Assembly: GCF_946151075.1 (NCBI RefSeq)
Contig: NZ_CAMGZB010000001.1
Location: 1,216,001-1,280,000, forward strand
DNA from: Neobacillus sp. Marseille-Q6967
Lineage (GTDB): Bacteria; Bacillota; Bacilli; Bacillales; Cytobacillaceae
Direction of reading: 5' to 3'
Length of the DNA: 64,000 bases
The position numbers and the translations under genes were made by a program. Of the stretch, positions 62,372 through 64,000 are shown piece after piece. The notes beneath the pieces are model-generated. The model was not told the origin of the DNA, ran no database searches, and saw only the letters and a list, made by a program, of their open reading frames with translations. Each line of letters starts with the position of its first letter. The first letter of the stretch is position 1.

Positions 62372-63064
62372 TCATGCATCGAGAAGATCCTTATGATTTT
62401 GCTCCATAACATCAATATCGTGTTGAAATACTGATGAAATGACCGACTCCTTGCCAAAGATCAAGAGTTGATCCCCTTCGTGGAGCGTACTTTCGTAGAG
62501 GTTTTTCCGTATTACCACATCGCCGCGCTGAATCCATACCACCACAAAGTCGAGGTTATCATGATTTCCCAAAACTCGATTTAAGGTCATCCCAGCAAGA
62601 TGCGAATCTTGATAAAGATGAAGATTGATCAGTACATCCTCTTTATTTTTCAAAAATACATCTCGTACCGGCAAGTCAGCAAGTTCAACATTCTGCTTGA
62701 GTTCACGGCTAAACACCTTAGAAAGCAACTGCTGAACGTAACCTAACTTTAAAATAGTATAAAGGACGATGACGACGCCTGCACTCGTTACAATCTCAAC
62801 TGTCCTAAGCCCGCGGGAGAGAAACTGGCTTACGGAGGAGATGACCACCGCAAGCGAGAATGCGCCGAACAGGATCAGAAAAGTGGCCAGTTTCCGGCGG
62901 ATCGGGTGCCCCAAAATGAGCTCGGATTCTCCCGTTGTAAAACCAGTCCCCGTCATCATGGAAATCACCTGAAACCGGGAAACCTCCAATTTCAGCCCTG
63001 TAAGGCGAAATAAAATGACAAAAATCTCAATAACAACCAGGATGATGACGAAATAGATGAACAA
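62372..63064 (-). CDS. Membrane protein with TrkA-C (RCK_C) domain
   Basis: At least 230 residues from TTG 63064. Three to four N-terminal membrane segments (about 1-20, 52-75, 88-108), then a cytoplasmic TrkA-C domain (VELADLPVRDVFLKNKEDVL, HLAGMTLNRVLGNHDNL, LHEGDQLLIFGKESVI). TrkA-C domains bind ligands such as c-di-AMP in Bacillus potassium transporters; that is possible here but not shown. The only good RBS (GGAGGTG at 63084-63090, minus strand) is seven bases from an ATT at 63076, so the true start may be that rare codon, giving 234 residues (MIILFLFIYF..). Confidence 0.82.
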   Translation of the reverse strand: MFIYFVIILVVIEIFVILFRLTGLKLEVSRFQVISMMTGTGFTTGESELILGHPIRRKLATFLILFGAFSLAVVISSVSQFLSRGLRTVEIVTSAGVVIVLYTILKLGYVQQLLSKVFSRELKQNVELADLPVRDVFLKNKEDVLINLHLYQDSHLAGMTLNRVLGNHDNLDFVVVWIQRGDVVIRKNLYESTLHEGDQLLIFGKESVISSVFQHDIDVMEQNHKDLLDA

Positions 63065-63131
63065 AAAGAGTATAATGATACTTCACCTCCATGAAAAAGG
63101 GTTGGGGCACAACTACCCCAACCATCACCCA

Positions 63132-63398
63132 TTACTGGATTTTCTCATTATAAAATTGAACGGAATACTGTGCGCCCTCGCTCACCATGTCGTTGTCGGC
63201 CAAATCCCTCGGGTGCGGATTTCCGCCTTTTTCAATCGGGAGCTGCTCGGATTTTGCATAAACAGTTGGCATGACCTTGCGTTTTAAGTCTCGTAATACA
63301 CTTTCCGCTTTGATGCGATTGGGTCTATTGTACAGCCACATCGCTGATGCTCCAATTCCTACTGCTACTAGTGAGCTCATACTTAAGACTCGTTTCAT
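63132..63398 (-). CDS. Small membrane-anchored protein of unknown function
   Basis: Encodes 88 residues with a strong RBS on the minus strand (AAGGAGGATGTTATT). One N-terminal hydrophobic segment (VLSMSSLVAVGIGASAMWLY, residues about 4-23) is followed by a basic then mixed hydrophilic region (RPNRIKAESVLRDLKRKVMP). I do not recognise the family. It is 67 bases upstream of the TrkA-C gene on the same strand, so they could be co-transcribed. Confidence 0.7.
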   Translation of the reverse strand: MKRVLSMSSLVAVGIGASAMWLYNRPNRIKAESVLRDLKRKVMPTVYAKSEQLPIEKGGNPHPRDLADNDMVSEGAQYSVQFYNEKIQ

Positions 63399-63521
63399 AA
63401 TAACATCCTCCTTAAGATTTGAACTGTTTTATAAATACCCGGTTTAGATATCTAGTAAACATTTTTTTACGTTTGTTTCCTTGCAATTAGGGGAATTAAA
63501 GGAAAAGAAGGGGGGATCAGG

Positions 63522-64000
63522 TTGGAGAAGAACATTAATTTTGATAATTGGCAATGGGTGCAGTTGAACAAGAATGAACTAAATTCTGTAAGAGAACAGG
63601 GGACCATCCCTCTAAGTTGGCTGACTTCGATTCGAAAAAGCAAAACAAACTGCCTAAGGGTGCACGGTTTGAACAACGAGGAAAAGGTTGTCCAAGGTTC
63701 TCTTATTTATAGACAAAATGTTGACGAGGAAGATGAATCTCAAATCTTTCATTTTTATTTAATGGGTCACACGTTGATTACCGTAGATTTTGAGTTTACC
63801 TCGTTAAAACAAATGGAGCCGGATGTGTTATTGCTGCAGCTAAATAAAACGGAAAATGCGGTGGATGGCTTTTTATTTTTACTAGGAGAATTGTTAAATG
63901 AATTACTTGTTGAGATTGACCAGTTTGAGGAGTCCCTGCATAAGTTAATCTGGGGCGTGAAAAAAAAGAACGAAATCCAAATTTTGGAGCATGTATTTCA
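63522..64000 (+). CDS. CorA-like magnesium transporter family protein, 5' part
   Basis: Runs off the right edge; 159 codons are visible from TTG 63522, six bases after GGGGGG (AAGAAGGGGGGATC). The N-terminal cytoplasmic domain matches the divergent CorA-like family of Bacilli in layout: PLSWLTSIRKSK, an acidic strand HFYLMGHTLITVDFEF, and a long helix FLLGELLNELLVEIDQFEESL. The membrane helices and GMN motif would lie beyond the window, so the assignment is provisional. Confidence 0.65.
   Translation, partial: MEKNINFDNWQWVQLNKNELNSVREQGTIPLSWLTSIRKSKTNCLRVHGLNNEEKVVQGSLIYRQNVDEEDESQIFHFYLMGHTLITVDFEFTSLKQMEPDVLLLQLNKTENAVDGFLFLLGELLNELLVEIDQFEESLHKLIWGVKKKNEIQILEHVF

Overview
The window is a stretch of chromosome from a spore-forming member of the Bacillaceae. 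Gene content and order (acdA, rpoE, pyrG, ywjG, spo0F, fba, tal, murA2, glpX, rho, rpmE, tdk, prfA, prmC, spoIIR, ywlB, ywlC, mntP, ywlE, rpiB, ywlG, glyA, upp, atp operon) match the rpoE-to-atp part of the Bacillus subtilis chromosome. The fused IcmF mutase, an 11-subunit complex I operon and abundant intergenic repeats point away from B. subtilis, toward something like Neobacillus. That genus guess is inference. I see no rRNA, tRNA, prophage, CRISPR array or intact insertion sequence.

Layout. 1-7.7 kb: short-chain acyl-CoA degradation operon (thiolase end, 3-hydroxybutyryl-CoA dehydrogenase, two acyl-CoA dehydrogenases, TetR regulator, IcmF mutase). 7.8-10.7 kb: small membrane protein, rpoE, and pyrG with a CTP-sensing attenuator leader. 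10.7-11.9 kb: a large array of 52-bp units, each able to form a hairpin. 11.9-20.1 kb: ywjG (minus strand), spo0F, fba, tal, murA2, glpX, rho, rpmE, tdk. 20.2-31.2 kb: spore lipoprotein, prfA-prmC, a minus-strand membrane protein, spoIIR, ywlB, a DnaA-box cluster, ywlC, a second 52-bp hairpin array, mntP, ywlE, rpiB, ywlG, glyA, upp. 31.3-34.6 kb: two secreted or membrane-anchored enzymes (GDPD-like and Vpr-like protease). 34.9-42.3 kb: complete F1Fo ATP synthase operon. 42.4-46.5 kb: spore germinant receptor operon (B-A-C order plus a 54-residue D-like membrane peptide). 46.5-47.5 kb: gene-poor repeats and a TIR-bearing element whose right end supplies the -35 of the next promoter. 47.5-58.2 kb: nuoABCDHIJKLMN without nuoEFG. 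58.3-64 kb: CsbD, lipoprotein, mechanosensitive channel, CNNM/CBS transporter, TrkA-C membrane protein, small anchored protein, and the start of a CorA-like transporter.

Function. Most genes are housekeeping: CTP and pyrimidine salvage, lower glycolysis and gluconeogenesis, cell wall, transcription and translation termination, one-carbon metabolism, respiration and ATP synthesis. They are interleaved with sporulation and germination functions (spo0F, spoIIR, the YhcN-like lipoprotein and the ger operon).

The unusual layer is intergenic. Two arrays with unrelated stem sequences share a 52-bp period, a hairpin per unit and a G-rich, mostly GGGTT-containing loop; one shows compensatory stem changes. 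Several 21-bp-period arrays sit just after genes or terminators. A dispersed 13-bp palindrome (GGTGACAGGCACC) also flanks a small insertion between nuoK and nuoL. I know of no description of the 52-bp architecture, but could not search for one.
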